The notes under the pieces were generated by a model. The model did no database searches. It saw nothing but the letters and a program-made list of their open reading frames with translations, and was not told where the DNA came from. 24,396 bases of DNA from Azoarcus sp. (GTDB lineage: Bacteria; Pseudomonadota; Gammaproteobacteria; Burkholderiales; Rhodocyclaceae), in assembly GCA_023230755.1 (NCBI GenBank), contig JALNWS010000039.1:1-24396 (forward strand), read 5' to 3'. Numbering within the stretch: the first letter of the stretch is position 1; the number at the start of each line of letters is the position of its first letter. Below, in pieces: positions 14,503-22,278 of this stretch. The position numbers were made by a program, and so were the translations under genes.

Positions 14503-15963
14503 ATGTCTTTGCCATTCCCCTCCCCCTGCATGAACTACATCGCCGGTGCCTGGAGCCCCGCGACATCCGGTGCGACCTTCGACAAACTCGCCCCGGCTGA
14601 TGGCAGCGTGCTGTCAGCCGTTGCCAACTCAAGCGCGAGCGACGTCGACGCTGCAGTCGCGGCCGCACGTGCCCAGTTCGATGGCGGGCCATGGTCACGC
14701 CTTCCCGGCTCCGCGCGCGGACAACTGCTGCACGCACTGGCAAACCTGCTGGAACGCGACAGCGAACGCTTCGCCACGATCCTGGCCATGGAGCAGGCAC
14801 GTCCGTTGATGGAGATGCGAATGCTCGATCTCCCCATGTCGATCGATACGCTGCGCTACTTTGCAGGCTGGGCCGACAAGCTCGAAGGCCGGCAGATTCC
14901 CACCGCGGGCTTCATGGGGCGCCCGACGCTGAACTACACCGTCCGCGAAGCGCTTGGGGTCGCAGCCCTGATCGTGCCCTGGAACGCTCCGCTGATGATC
15001 GGCATCTGGAAGATTGCACCGGCGCTCGCGGCAGGCTGCACCGTCGTGCTGAAACCGTCAGAGGACGCGCCACTGGCGCTCACTGCGCTGGCCGAACTCG
15101 CAGCCGAAGCAGGCTTCCCTGCCGGCGTGCTGAACATCGTCAATGGAATGGGCCCGGAAGCCGGTGGGGCGCTCACCAGGCACCCGGGAGTGGACAAGAT
15201 CAGCTTCACCGGCAGTACGGCGGTCGGTCGCATCATTGCTGCAGACGCGGCGCCGCTGTTCAAGCGCCTCACGCTGGAACTCGGGGGCAAGGCACCACAG
15301 ATCGTATGCGCTGACGCAGACCTCACCCAGGCCATTCAAGGCGTTGCGATGGGCCTGTTCGTAAACCAGGGTCAGACCTGCGCCGCCGGCACCCGAATCC
15401 TCGTGCACAGAAGCCGATACGACGACGTCGTCAATGCGCTTGCCGACGCAGCAAAATCCGTCAGCGTGGGCAATCCACTCTCTGAAGGAACGACCATGGG
15501 CGCGATGATCAACGCCCGTCATCGCGATCGCGTCGCAGAGTTGATTGCAAGTGGCGTCGCTGAGGGTGCCACGATGGTTGCAGGCGCCGAGGCAATACCG
15601 GACACGGGCTTCTTCATCCGGCCAACGGTGTTTGCAGATGGGCAGGCGCACATGCGCATCGTGCGCGAAGAGATCTTCGGACCGGTCGGCGTAGTGACCC
15701 CGTTCGACAGCGACGAAGAAGCAATCCGCCTCGCAAACGACACGCCGTTCGGGCTCTCTGCCTCGGTGTGGACAAATGATGTAGCCCGCGCCCATCGGAT
15801 GGCTGGAGCGCTGCGCGTCGGCGCCGTAGCGGTCAATGGCTGGAGCCCACTGGATGCGCGCCTACCGTGGGGCGGATACAAGGACAGCGGAATCGGGCGA
15901 GACCTTTCACGCACTGCACTGGAGGCTTACACCGAAGAAAAGGTCGTGTCGCTGGTGATGTAA
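14503..15963 (+). CDS. NAD(P)+-dependent aldehyde dehydrogenase
   Basis: A 486-residue soluble enzyme of the aldehyde dehydrogenase superfamily that oxidises an aldehyde to the carboxylic acid. The active-site residues are all present: oxyanion Asn161 in VPWNAPL, cofactor Lys184 in LKPSEDAP, the FTGSTAVG dinucleotide-binding turn (235-242), general-base Glu259 in LELGGKAPQIV, nucleophile Cys293 in NQGQTCAAGTRILV, and Glu390 in EEIFGPVG. Length is typical. GAGGAA precedes the ATG. Set between an SphA-like outer-membrane protein and a quinohemoprotein alcohol dehydrogenase, it most likely takes the aldehyde made by the latter. The preferred chain length or ring type cannot be read from the sequence. 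Confidence 0.95.
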   Translation: MSLPFPSPCMNYIAGAWSPATSGATFDKLAPADGSVLSAVANSSASDVDAAVAAARAQFDGGPWSRLPGSARGQLLHALANLLERDSERFATILAMEQARPLMEMRMLDLPMSIDTLRYFAGWADKLEGRQIPTAGFMGRPTLNYTVREALGVAALIVPWNAPLMIGIWKIAPALAAGCTVVLKPSEDAPLALTALAELAAEAGFPAGVLNIVNGMGPEAGGALTRHPGVDKISFTGSTAVGRIIAADAAPLFKRLTLELGGKAPQIVCADADLTQAIQGVAMGLFVNQGQTCAAGTRILVHRSRYDDVVNALADAAKSVSVGNPLSEGTTMGAMINARHRDRVAELIASGVAEGATMVAGAEAIPDTGFFIRPTVFADGQAHMRIVREEIFGPVGVVTPFDSDEEAIRLANDTPFGLSASVWTNDVARAHRMAGALRVGAVAVNGWSPLDARLPWGGYKDSGIGRDLSRTALEAYTEEKVVSLVM

Positions 15964-16014
15964 GCAGATCAGGCACATTCAAACCGCAGACTTCATTACT
16001 TTGATGGCAAACAC

Positions 16015-18156
16015 ATGACAACACGCTCGCCCCTGCCCCGACGGATTCAAACCCTGACCGGAGTGTTACTCGCCAGCATGACGCTCACCGGAACAGCCCT
16101 GGCCTCCAGCCCTGCCAACGTGGATGCCAAACGCATTGAAAGCATCGCCAACGGCGGAGAAGCCGGCAACTGGCTCTCTCATGGTCGCGGCTATGACGAA
16201 AAGCGTTACTCCCCGCTGACGCAGATCAACGATGGCAACGTTGCCGGCCTCAGTCTCGCATGGACGCATAAGCTGGACATCGACATGGGCGTTGAAGCGA
16301 CACCCATCGTGGTAGACGGTGTGATGTACACCACCGGCCCGTTCAGCATTGTCTACGCACTCGACGCCGCGACCGGGAAGTTGCTCTGGAAGCACGACCC
16401 CGGGGTACCCAAATCGATTGCAGGGCAAGGGTGCTGCGGCCCGGTAAACCGAGGTGTCGCGGTTTGGAAGGGCAAGGTCTACGTGGGTACGTTCGATGGA
16501 CGTCTGCTTGCGCTCGACGCTGCGACCGGCATGGAAAAATGGTCGGTAGACACGGTCATTGACCATGCGAAGAGCTACACCATTACGGGCGCTCCGAGAA
16601 TTGTCAAAGGGAAAGTGCTGATTGGGAATGGGGGTGCGGAATTCGGCGTCCGCGGCTACGTCACGGCGTACGACGCTGACAGTGGCAAGCAAGCATGGCG
16701 CTTCTTCACCGTCCCAGGCGACCCCGCACTGCCGCCAGAAGATGACGCGATGAAGATGGCGCTCAAAACCTGGTTTGGAAACGGCTGGGTTAAATGGGGT
16801 GGCGGTGGCACCGTATGGGATTCGATGTCCTACGACCCGGAGCTGAACCAGCTCTACATCGGGGTCGGCAATGGCTCGCCTTTCAACTATCAGTTTCGGA
16901 GCGAGGGCAAGGGCGACAATCTTTTCCTGTCCTCCATCGTTGCGCTCGATCCGGACACAGGCAAGTACATCTGGCATTACCAGACGACACCTGCAGATCG
17001 CTGGGACTTCACCGCCGCTCAACAGATGGTTCTCGCCGATGTAGCCATCGACGGCAAACCGCGAAAAGTCCTGATGCAGGCACCCAAGAACGGATTCTTC
17101 TACGTGCTCGACCGCACCAACGGCAAGTTGATTTCAGCAAAGAACATCGTGCCGATCAACTGGGCCACGCATGTCGATCTCGCGACCGGCCGCCCCGCCA
17201 TGGTGCCCGAAGCCGCCGACTATGCGGCCGGGCCGAAGCTCATTTCGCCTGCGATCATTGGTGCCCACAACTGGCACCCAATGTCCTACCACCCGAAAAC
17301 CGGCCTCGTCTATATCCCGGCACAGGAAACCGCTGCAGGACTTGAAGCTCAGGATGAGCCCCTCTTCATCCCGAGCAAGTCGGTGGTCAATATCGGCCTG
17401 AAAGTACCGGAGTTGCCTGAAGACCCATCCATCGTGGAGAAGATCAGCCAGTCATGGCGGGGTCGCCTTATCGCCTGGGATCCGATCAAGCAGGAAGCAC
17501 GCTGGAGTCAGGAATACCGAACCATCTACAACGGCGGTACGCTTGCCACCGCCGGCAACCTGGTATTCCAGGGAACAGCCGACGGCCGAGTGCTCGCCTA
17601 TGCAGCCGACAGCGGCGCATTGCTATGGGAATCACCGGCCAATACGGGCGTCATGGCCGGGCCGGTAAGCTATGAAGCAGGCGGAGAGCAGTACATCACC
17701 TTCATGGCAGGCTGGGGGGGGACGTTTCCCCGCCTCCTCGGGCCACTGTCACTGGCGGCCAAGGTTCGCCCTGAAGCGCGAATCCTGACGTACAAACTTG
17801 GCGGGAAGGCCCAGCTCCCGGCGCAAAAATACGATCCGGTTCCCCTGCCCCCTCCGCCCCCGAACACGCTGGAGGCCGACAAGCTACCCGTCGCCCGCAG
17901 GCTGTTCAACGGATTCTGCGCGAACTGCCACGGACTCAACGCGGTCAGCGGCGGCGTTGTACCCGATCTCCGCTACCTGAGTACCGACAGCCACCTGCAG
18001 TTCAACGCCATCGTGGCCGGTGCGCGCGCAGCCAAGGGTATGCCTGCATTCGCAGATGCCATGCTGCCGGAACACATGGAACTGATTCATCAATACATCA
18101 TCAAGCGAGCCCATGACCTTCAGTCGGAACTGGCTGCACTGAAAGCAGCCAAGTAA
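16015..18156 (+). CDS. Type II quinohemoprotein alcohol dehydrogenase (PQQ- and haem c-containing)
   Basis: This 713-residue periplasmic enzyme oxidises primary or secondary alcohols and passes electrons from PQQ to its own haem. A signal peptide covers about residues 1-30. The eight-bladed PQQ propeller follows (about 45-600) with the adjacent-cysteine pair Cys140-Cys141 in GQGCCGPVNRG, calcium ligands expected at Glu209 (GGAEFGVRG) and Asn286 (VGNGSPF), and catalytic Asp331 in PADRWDFTAAQQM. A proline-rich linker (608-616) joins a C-terminal cytochrome domain with C635-A-N-C638-H639 and the likely Met ligand 676 (KGMPAF). The residue two after the catalytic Asp is Thr, as in calcium enzymes, not the Asp of lanthanide enzymes. 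The ribosome-binding site is weak; it follows aldehyde dehydrogenase by 51 bases. Confidence 0.95.
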   Translation: MTTRSPLPRRIQTLTGVLLASMTLTGTALASSPANVDAKRIESIANGGEAGNWLSHGRGYDEKRYSPLTQINDGNVAGLSLAWTHKLDIDMGVEATPIVVDGVMYTTGPFSIVYALDAATGKLLWKHDPGVPKSIAGQGCCGPVNRGVAVWKGKVYVGTFDGRLLALDAATGMEKWSVDTVIDHAKSYTITGAPRIVKGKVLIGNGGAEFGVRGYVTAYDADSGKQAWRFFTVPGDPALPPEDDAMKMALKTWFGNGWVKWGGGGTVWDSMSYDPELNQLYIGVGNGSPFNYQFRSEGKGDNLFLSSIVALDPDTGKYIWHYQTTPADRWDFTAAQQMVLADVAIDGKPRKVLMQAPKNGFFYVLDRTNGKLISAKNIVPINWATHVDLATGRPAMVPEAADYAAGPKLISPAIIGAHNWHPMSYHPKTGLVYIPAQETAAGLEAQDEPLFIPSKSVVNIGLKVPELPEDPSIVEKISQSWRGRLIAWDPIKQEARWSQEYRTIYNGGTLATAGNLVFQGTADGRVLAYAADSGALLWESPANTGVMAGPVSYEAGGEQYITFMAGWGGTFPRLLGPLSLAAKVRPEARILTYKLGGKAQLPAQKYDPVPLPPPPPNTLEADKLPVARRLFNGFCANCHGLNAVSGGVVPDLRYLSTDSHLQFNAIVAGARAAKGMPAFADAMLPEHMELIHQYIIKRAHDLQSELAALKAAK

Positions 18157-18196
18157 CCGCATTTCAAGGCCAAAGCCCGAAGGGTCGCCATTGACG

Positions 18197-18229
18197 GGAT
18201 CAATCTCATGAAATTCATGAGATTGATCC
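18197..18229. terminator. Perfect 33-base palindrome between the quinohemoprotein and TonB-receptor genes
   Basis: Arms GGATCAATCTCATGAA and its complement, 16 bases each, surround a single central base, 41 bases after the quinohemoprotein stop codon. No T-run follows. It may be a transcript-ending or transcript-protecting stem, or a dyad operator for the receptor gene whose start is about 110 bases downstream. Confidence 0.5.
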
Positions 18230-18341
18230 GGAATATCCAAGGACGCGCCCCCTTATTCCACGCGCTAGAGTTGAACCGGTATCGAACTCACTCCGCCAGA
18301 CTTCGTCGTTCTGCCCTGCACTCGCTCACTGGGAAACGCTC

Positions 18342-20426
18342 ATGCGATGTCCATATTCACCATCCACACGTGCCACAGTCATGCTGATCACGATCGCATC
18401 AGCGCCATGGAGCGTGAACGCACAAGACCCGTCACTCAGCCCGGTCGTCATTACCGGCAGCCGGGTAGAGGTTTCACCGTTTGACGTGCCGTATTCCGTC
18501 GAAGGCGTTCCGCTGTCGGAAAATGCTGCAGAAGGACTGCGAGTGAACGTCTCCGAAGTGCTCGCCAGCGTACCCGGCGTGATCGTGCAGAACCGTCAGA
18601 ACTACGCGCAGGACCTGCAGATTTCAGTGCGCGGCTTTGGCGCGCGCGCCGCCTTCGGTGTGCGCGGGGTGAAGCTGATCGCAGACGGCATCCCGGCGTC
18701 CAACCCCGACGGCCAGGGTCAGGCAGCCACTTTCAACCTCGATACCGCGGAACGCATCGAAGTGCTGCGCGGCCCCTTCGCAACCGTCTACGGCAACCAT
18801 GCTGGCGGTGTCATTCAACTGTTTTCGCGCGACGGCAAAGGCACGCCGCGCGTGAGTGGCGGCATCGTCGGCGGCGATCACGGCACGCTGAAGATCGACA
18901 TCGGCGCGGAAGGCGAGAAGGACGGGATTGGCTACGTGCTCGACGCCTCGCACTTCGAGACCGATGGCGAGCGCCGCTACAGCGCGGCAACGCGCGACCA
19001 GGGCTTTGCCAAGCTGACGCTGAATCCAGACGAGGACAGCAAGCTGACCCTGATTGCCAGCGGCCTGCGCCAGCCCGACACCGAGGACCCGCTCGGCCTC
19101 ACCTGGGACACCTGGAAGCGTGACGATACGGCGGTTGAGGACATTGCCCTGCAGTATCAGACACGAAAGAGCATCGAACACATGCAGGGCGGCGCCGTGT
19201 ACGAACGCCGCTTCGGCGAGGACAGACTGCAGCTGCAGGCCTATGCCGGGCAACGCAGCGTGATCCAGTATCAATCGATTCCGAAAGTCGCGCAGAGCGC
19301 CATCACCCAGGCCGGCGGCATCATCGATTTCGATCGCGACTTCCATGGTTTCGGCGCGCGCTGGATCGCACAGCGCTCGCTGGAGCACGGCAAGCTGACG
19401 GTCACCACCGGTTTCGACTACGACCGTTCGCAGGACGACCGTCAGGGCTACCAGAACTTCATCGGCACCACGCTGGGCGTAAAGGGAGAATTGCGCCGCG
19501 ACGAAATCGACACCGTCACCAGTCTCGATCCCTACGTGCAGGCCAGCTGGCAGCAGGGCGACTGGGACTGGTCGCTGGGCGTGCGTCACAGCAACGTGAA
19601 GTTCGACGTGGACGACAACTTCATCGTCGGCGCCAATGGCGACGACAGCGGCACGGTGAGCTACCGCAAGACCACGCCGGCCTTCGGCGTGCTGTGGCGG
19701 GCGACACCACTGCTGAACCTGTATGCCAGCATCGGCACCGGCTTCGAGACCCCGACCCTGACCGAGCTGTCGTATTCCGCCGCAGGCGGGTTCAACTTCG
19801 ACCTCAAGCCCTCCCGTAGCCGGCAGATGGAACTGGGGCTCAAGGCCTATGTGGGCGAAACCGGCCGCATCAACGCAGCCCTGTTCCAGATCCGCACCGA
19901 GGACGAAATCGTGGTCGCGGGCTCGAGCGGTGGCAGAACCGACTACACCAACGCGGGGCAGACCCTGCGTCAGGGCCTCGAACTGGCGGCGGAAAGCAGC
20001 CTGACCCGCAGCCTGAGCGTACGTGGTGCGCTGACGGTCATGCGCGCCGTGTATGACGAAGCCTTCGGCACGGTGGCGTCAGGCAATCGCATTCCCGGCG
20101 TACCGGCGCTTTCGACCTACGCCGAACTGGCGTGGAAGCCTGTTGCCGGCCTGAACACCGCAATCGAGGCGGTGCATCGCAGCAAGGTGCAGGTCAATGA
20201 CAACAACGACGACCGTCCCGCGCCTGCCTACACCCTGGTCAACCTGCGCCTCGCCACCGAGCAGCAGTCCGGCCCCTGGACCTTCAACCAGTTGCTGCGG
20301 CTGGACAACGTCTTCGACCGCAAGTACGTCGGCTCGGTGATCGTCGGCGACCGCAACGGCCGCTACTACGAACCAGGCCCAGGGCGCAGCGTGTATGGCG
20401 GCGTTCGCGCTACCTACCGCTTCTGA
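18342..20426 (+). CDS. pqqU: TonB-dependent receptor, PqqU (YncD)-like; probable PQQ importer
   Basis: A 694-residue outer-membrane active transporter powered by TonB-ExbBD. A signal peptide ends near residue 27 (SVNA-QDP), the plug domain spans about 40-165, and the 22-strand barrel ends with the expected terminal Phe (VRATYRF). Compared from memory with E. coli YncD, now called PqqU and shown to import pyrroloquinoline quinone, many stretches agree nearly word for word: VQNRQNYAQDLQ (82-93), the following RGFG, YQSIP, GKGELRRDE-like GVKGELRRDE, FETPT-ELSY, SSGGRT-Y-NAG, and near the C-terminus YVGSVIV and NGRYYEPGPGR. It directly follows a PQQ-dependent dehydrogenase, which strongly supports PQQ as cargo. 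GGGAAA precedes the ATG. Another quinone-like or siderophore ligand is the main alternative. Confidence 0.85.
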   Translation: MRCPYSPSTRATVMLITIASAPWSVNAQDPSLSPVVITGSRVEVSPFDVPYSVEGVPLSENAAEGLRVNVSEVLASVPGVIVQNRQNYAQDLQISVRGFGARAAFGVRGVKLIADGIPASNPDGQGQAATFNLDTAERIEVLRGPFATVYGNHAGGVIQLFSRDGKGTPRVSGGIVGGDHGTLKIDIGAEGEKDGIGYVLDASHFETDGERRYSAATRDQGFAKLTLNPDEDSKLTLIASGLRQPDTEDPLGLTWDTWKRDDTAVEDIALQYQTRKSIEHMQGGAVYERRFGEDRLQLQAYAGQRSVIQYQSIPKVAQSAITQAGGIIDFDRDFHGFGARWIAQRSLEHGKLTVTTGFDYDRSQDDRQGYQNFIGTTLGVKGELRRDEIDTVTSLDPYVQASWQQGDWDWSLGVRHSNVKFDVDDNFIVGANGDDSGTVSYRKTTPAFGVLWRATPLLNLYASIGTGFETPTLTELSYSAAGGFNFDLKPSRSRQMELGLKAYVGETGRINAALFQIRTEDEIVVAGSSGGRTDYTNAGQTLRQGLELAAESSLTRSLSVRGALTVMRAVYDEAFGTVASGNRIPGVPALSTYAELAWKPVAGLNTAIEAVHRSKVQVNDNNDDRPAPAYTLVNLRLATEQQSGPWTFNQLLRLDNVFDRKYVGSVIVGDRNGRYYEPGPGRSVYGGVRATYRF

Positions 20427-20430
20427 AGCA

Positions 20431-20955
20431 ATGGCCACAAGGAGCGCATCGCAGCGCTGGCGCAGGCGCAGGAGCCTGCACATCATCGGCATGGCCTGTG
20501 CGCTGGCGACTGCGCCCGGCACTCAGGCCGGAGACAGCGGCACCGTAACCGTCATCATCGCGAACGCAGTTATCGGCGATGTCAGCGTTGCCTTGACTGA
20601 CGCGATTGCGGAAGAAGGCATCACGGCACCGTCCGAAAGCCACTTCGGCGACATGCTGGCGCGCACCGCCCCCGAACTCGGCCACCGCGCCGACCTCTAC
20701 GCCGAAGCCCGGATCTACACCTTCTGCAGCGCGGTCATTGCCGCGAAACTGGCGACCGAGTCGGTACACAACATTGCACACTGTCCGCTGTCGATCGCGG
20801 TCTACAGCCTTCCTGCCGACCGGCGCAGCGTGTATCTCGGCTACCGCCGCAGTGTCGAGTCGGCGGGCGGCAGAGCCGCCGATGCACTGCTGGACCGGAT
20901 TGCCACCCGCACCACTGCACAATTTCAGCATGCGGCGCCCCCCGTGGGGCGTTGA
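20431..20955 (+). CDS. Exported DUF302-like protein
   Basis: A 174-residue protein that begins four bases after the TonB-receptor stop, so it is probably translationally coupled to it. An arginine-rich N-terminus (QRWRRRRS) and a hydrophobic stretch ending at TQAG suggest export to the periplasm. The mature part resembles the DUF302 domain: FCSAVIAAKLATESVHNIAH followed by CPLSIAVYSLP, with Cys99 and Cys118 at the positions of the two cysteines common in that family, then VYLGYRR. The assignment is by eye and moderately sure. The tight coupling hints at a job connected with the imported ligand, but DUF302 proteins have no settled function. An in-frame ATG at 20491 would drop the basic n-region and is less likely. 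Confidence 0.7.
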   Translation: MATRSASQRWRRRRSLHIIGMACALATAPGTQAGDSGTVTVIIANAVIGDVSVALTDAIAEEGITAPSESHFGDMLARTAPELGHRADLYAEARIYTFCSAVIAAKLATESVHNIAHCPLSIAVYSLPADRRSVYLGYRRSVESAGGRAADALLDRIATRTTAQFQHAAPPVGR

Positions 20956-21232
20956 CCGCGCCACCCGGCGGCGTCTGTCAGGCGTGGGGCGCACATCTAC
21001 TACCTGAGCCATATACCCCACGTTCTGGCGATCAGCGCCGGGCAAGGCCTTGGAATGCTTCCGAATGTGCTGAAACGGGTGCGCGAAACGACCCATTTGT
21101 GCGATAGTACCCGCCCGCTATGCGCTAGCCCAAGGCCCGGTCCGCGAAACCGCCCGAGAAGCAGGAGCAAGCGTCAGCCCGCACCTGACAGGTCCGCACA
21201 CAGCAGGCAACACCCCAACAACGGAGATGAAG
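20956..21232. other. Intergenic region before the TAXI-TRAP operon
   Basis: About 277 bases without a supported gene. A weak stem, CGTGGGG (20983-20989) with CCCCACG (21016-21022) around a 26-base loop, could end the upstream transcript. No clear promoter boxes were found for the operon that follows. Confidence 0.45.
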
Positions 21233-22189
21233 ATGAAGCTTCGAAGCATTGCAAGCCTCGGCACAAGCCTGGCGCTCGCGTTCGCAACCACGGTCGCGTC
21301 CGCCGAAACCCGCGTCACCTTCAAGGCGGCCAAGGCTGGCACTTCTTACTATCAGATGGCGGTGCAGATCGGCGAGACGGTGAAGAAGACCAGCGGCGGT
21401 AATATTATCGTCACCGTCGAGGAGAGTCAGGGGTCGGTGCAGAACGTGATGGAATCCGCCGCACGTGGCAAACACTACATGTTCACTTCGCCGCCCTCGC
21501 TCGTCGACAAGGCGGCCGCCGGGGAGAAGCCCTTTGACCCGGCCGAAACCACCTTCAAGAAAATCCGCGCGCTGTTCCCGATTCCCTCGCTGACCATGCA
21601 CTACGTGGTGCGCGACGATGCCGGCGTCAAGAGCTTTGCCGATCTCGCCGGCAAGCGCTTCGTCACCGGCAAGGGCTCGTTCGGCGCTGCCGAAGCCGCC
21701 CGCAACTTCAAGCAGTTCGGCCTCGAAGGCAAGATCGACGTCATCGACATCGAACTCTCTGGCGCCGGCGCGGCGATGAAGAATCGGCAGGTCGACGGTT
21801 TTGCCACATCTGGCTCCTGGCCAGCCCCCAACGTGGTCGAAGTCGCAGCAAGCTCGCCGGTCCATCTGCTGTCGATGAGCGACGAACAGATCAAGATCAC
21901 CGGGCACAGCCGCATGGTGATCCCGAAGGGCACCTACCCGGGCATGACCGAAGACGTGGTCACCACCTCCTTGCCGGTGATCTCCTACGCCCTGACCGAC
22001 ATGGACGACGCCACTGCGTATCAGCTGACGCGCAGCTACTGGCAGGGGCTCGCCGAGATGGCGAAGACCAACCCGTGGTGGAAGGGTGTCGTGCCGGATC
22101 TGCTCGACAACATCACCGTGAAGCTCCATCCGGGTGCTCTCAAGTACTACACCGAAGCCGGCATTGCCGTGCCCGAACGGCTGAAGTAA
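21233..22189 (+). CDS. TAXI-family TRAP transporter substrate-binding protein
   Basis: A 318-residue periplasmic binding protein of the TRAP-associated extracytoplasmic immunogenic (TAXI) family. The signal peptide ends near VASA before ETRVTFKAAK. The family pattern includes GTSYYQMAVQIGETVKKTSG, the VEESQGSVQNV segment and, later, FGLEGKIDVI and DGFATSGSWPAP. Two overlapping ATG codons lie at 21227 and 21233; the second is chosen because GGAG sits six bases before it, while it directly abuts the first. The permease gene follows after 89 bases that hold two tandem hairpins. TAXI ligands known so far are mostly organic acids; none can be assigned here. Confidence 0.93.
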   Translation: MKLRSIASLGTSLALAFATTVASAETRVTFKAAKAGTSYYQMAVQIGETVKKTSGGNIIVTVEESQGSVQNVMESAARGKHYMFTSPPSLVDKAAAGEKPFDPAETTFKKIRALFPIPSLTMHYVVRDDAGVKSFADLAGKRFVTGKGSFGAAEAARNFKQFGLEGKIDVIDIELSGAGAAMKNRQVDGFATSGSWPAPNVVEVAASSPVHLLSMSDEQIKITGHSRMVIPKGTYPGMTEDVVTTSLPVISYALTDMDDATAYQLTRSYWQGLAEMAKTNPWWKGVVPDLLDNITVKLHPGALKYYTEAGIAVPERLK

Positions 22190-22204
22190 GACCTGCACCA
22201 TCGT

Positions 22205-22263
22205 GCGGCGTCTGCGGACGCCGCCTTGCCTTGTCCCCCAGCGCCCGCACTTCCTGCGGGCGC
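22205..22263 (+). terminator. Two tandem hairpins between the TAXI binding protein and its permease
   Basis: The first hairpin has perfect eight-base arms GCGGCGTC and GACGCCGC (22205-22224) with a TGCG loop. The second has perfect nine-base arms GCGCCCGCA and TGCGGGCGC (22241-22263) with a CTTCC loop. Neither has a strong T-run, so partial termination or protection of the upstream mRNA is more likely than full termination. The second ends only 15 bases before the permease start codon and could mask its ribosome-binding site. Confidence 0.6.
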
Positions 22264-22278
22264 CATTACTTTCAGATC

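Noticed and set aside
16015..18156. Lanthanide-dependent (XoxF/ExaF-type) assignment of the quinoprotein
   Set aside because: The position two after the catalytic Asp is Thr, and the enzyme has a C-terminal haem domain as in calcium type II enzymes.
18271..18292. GAGTTGAACCGGTATCGAACTC looked briefly like a tRNA T-arm
   Set aside because: No acceptor, D or anticodon stems can be formed around it, and the dyad is imperfect.
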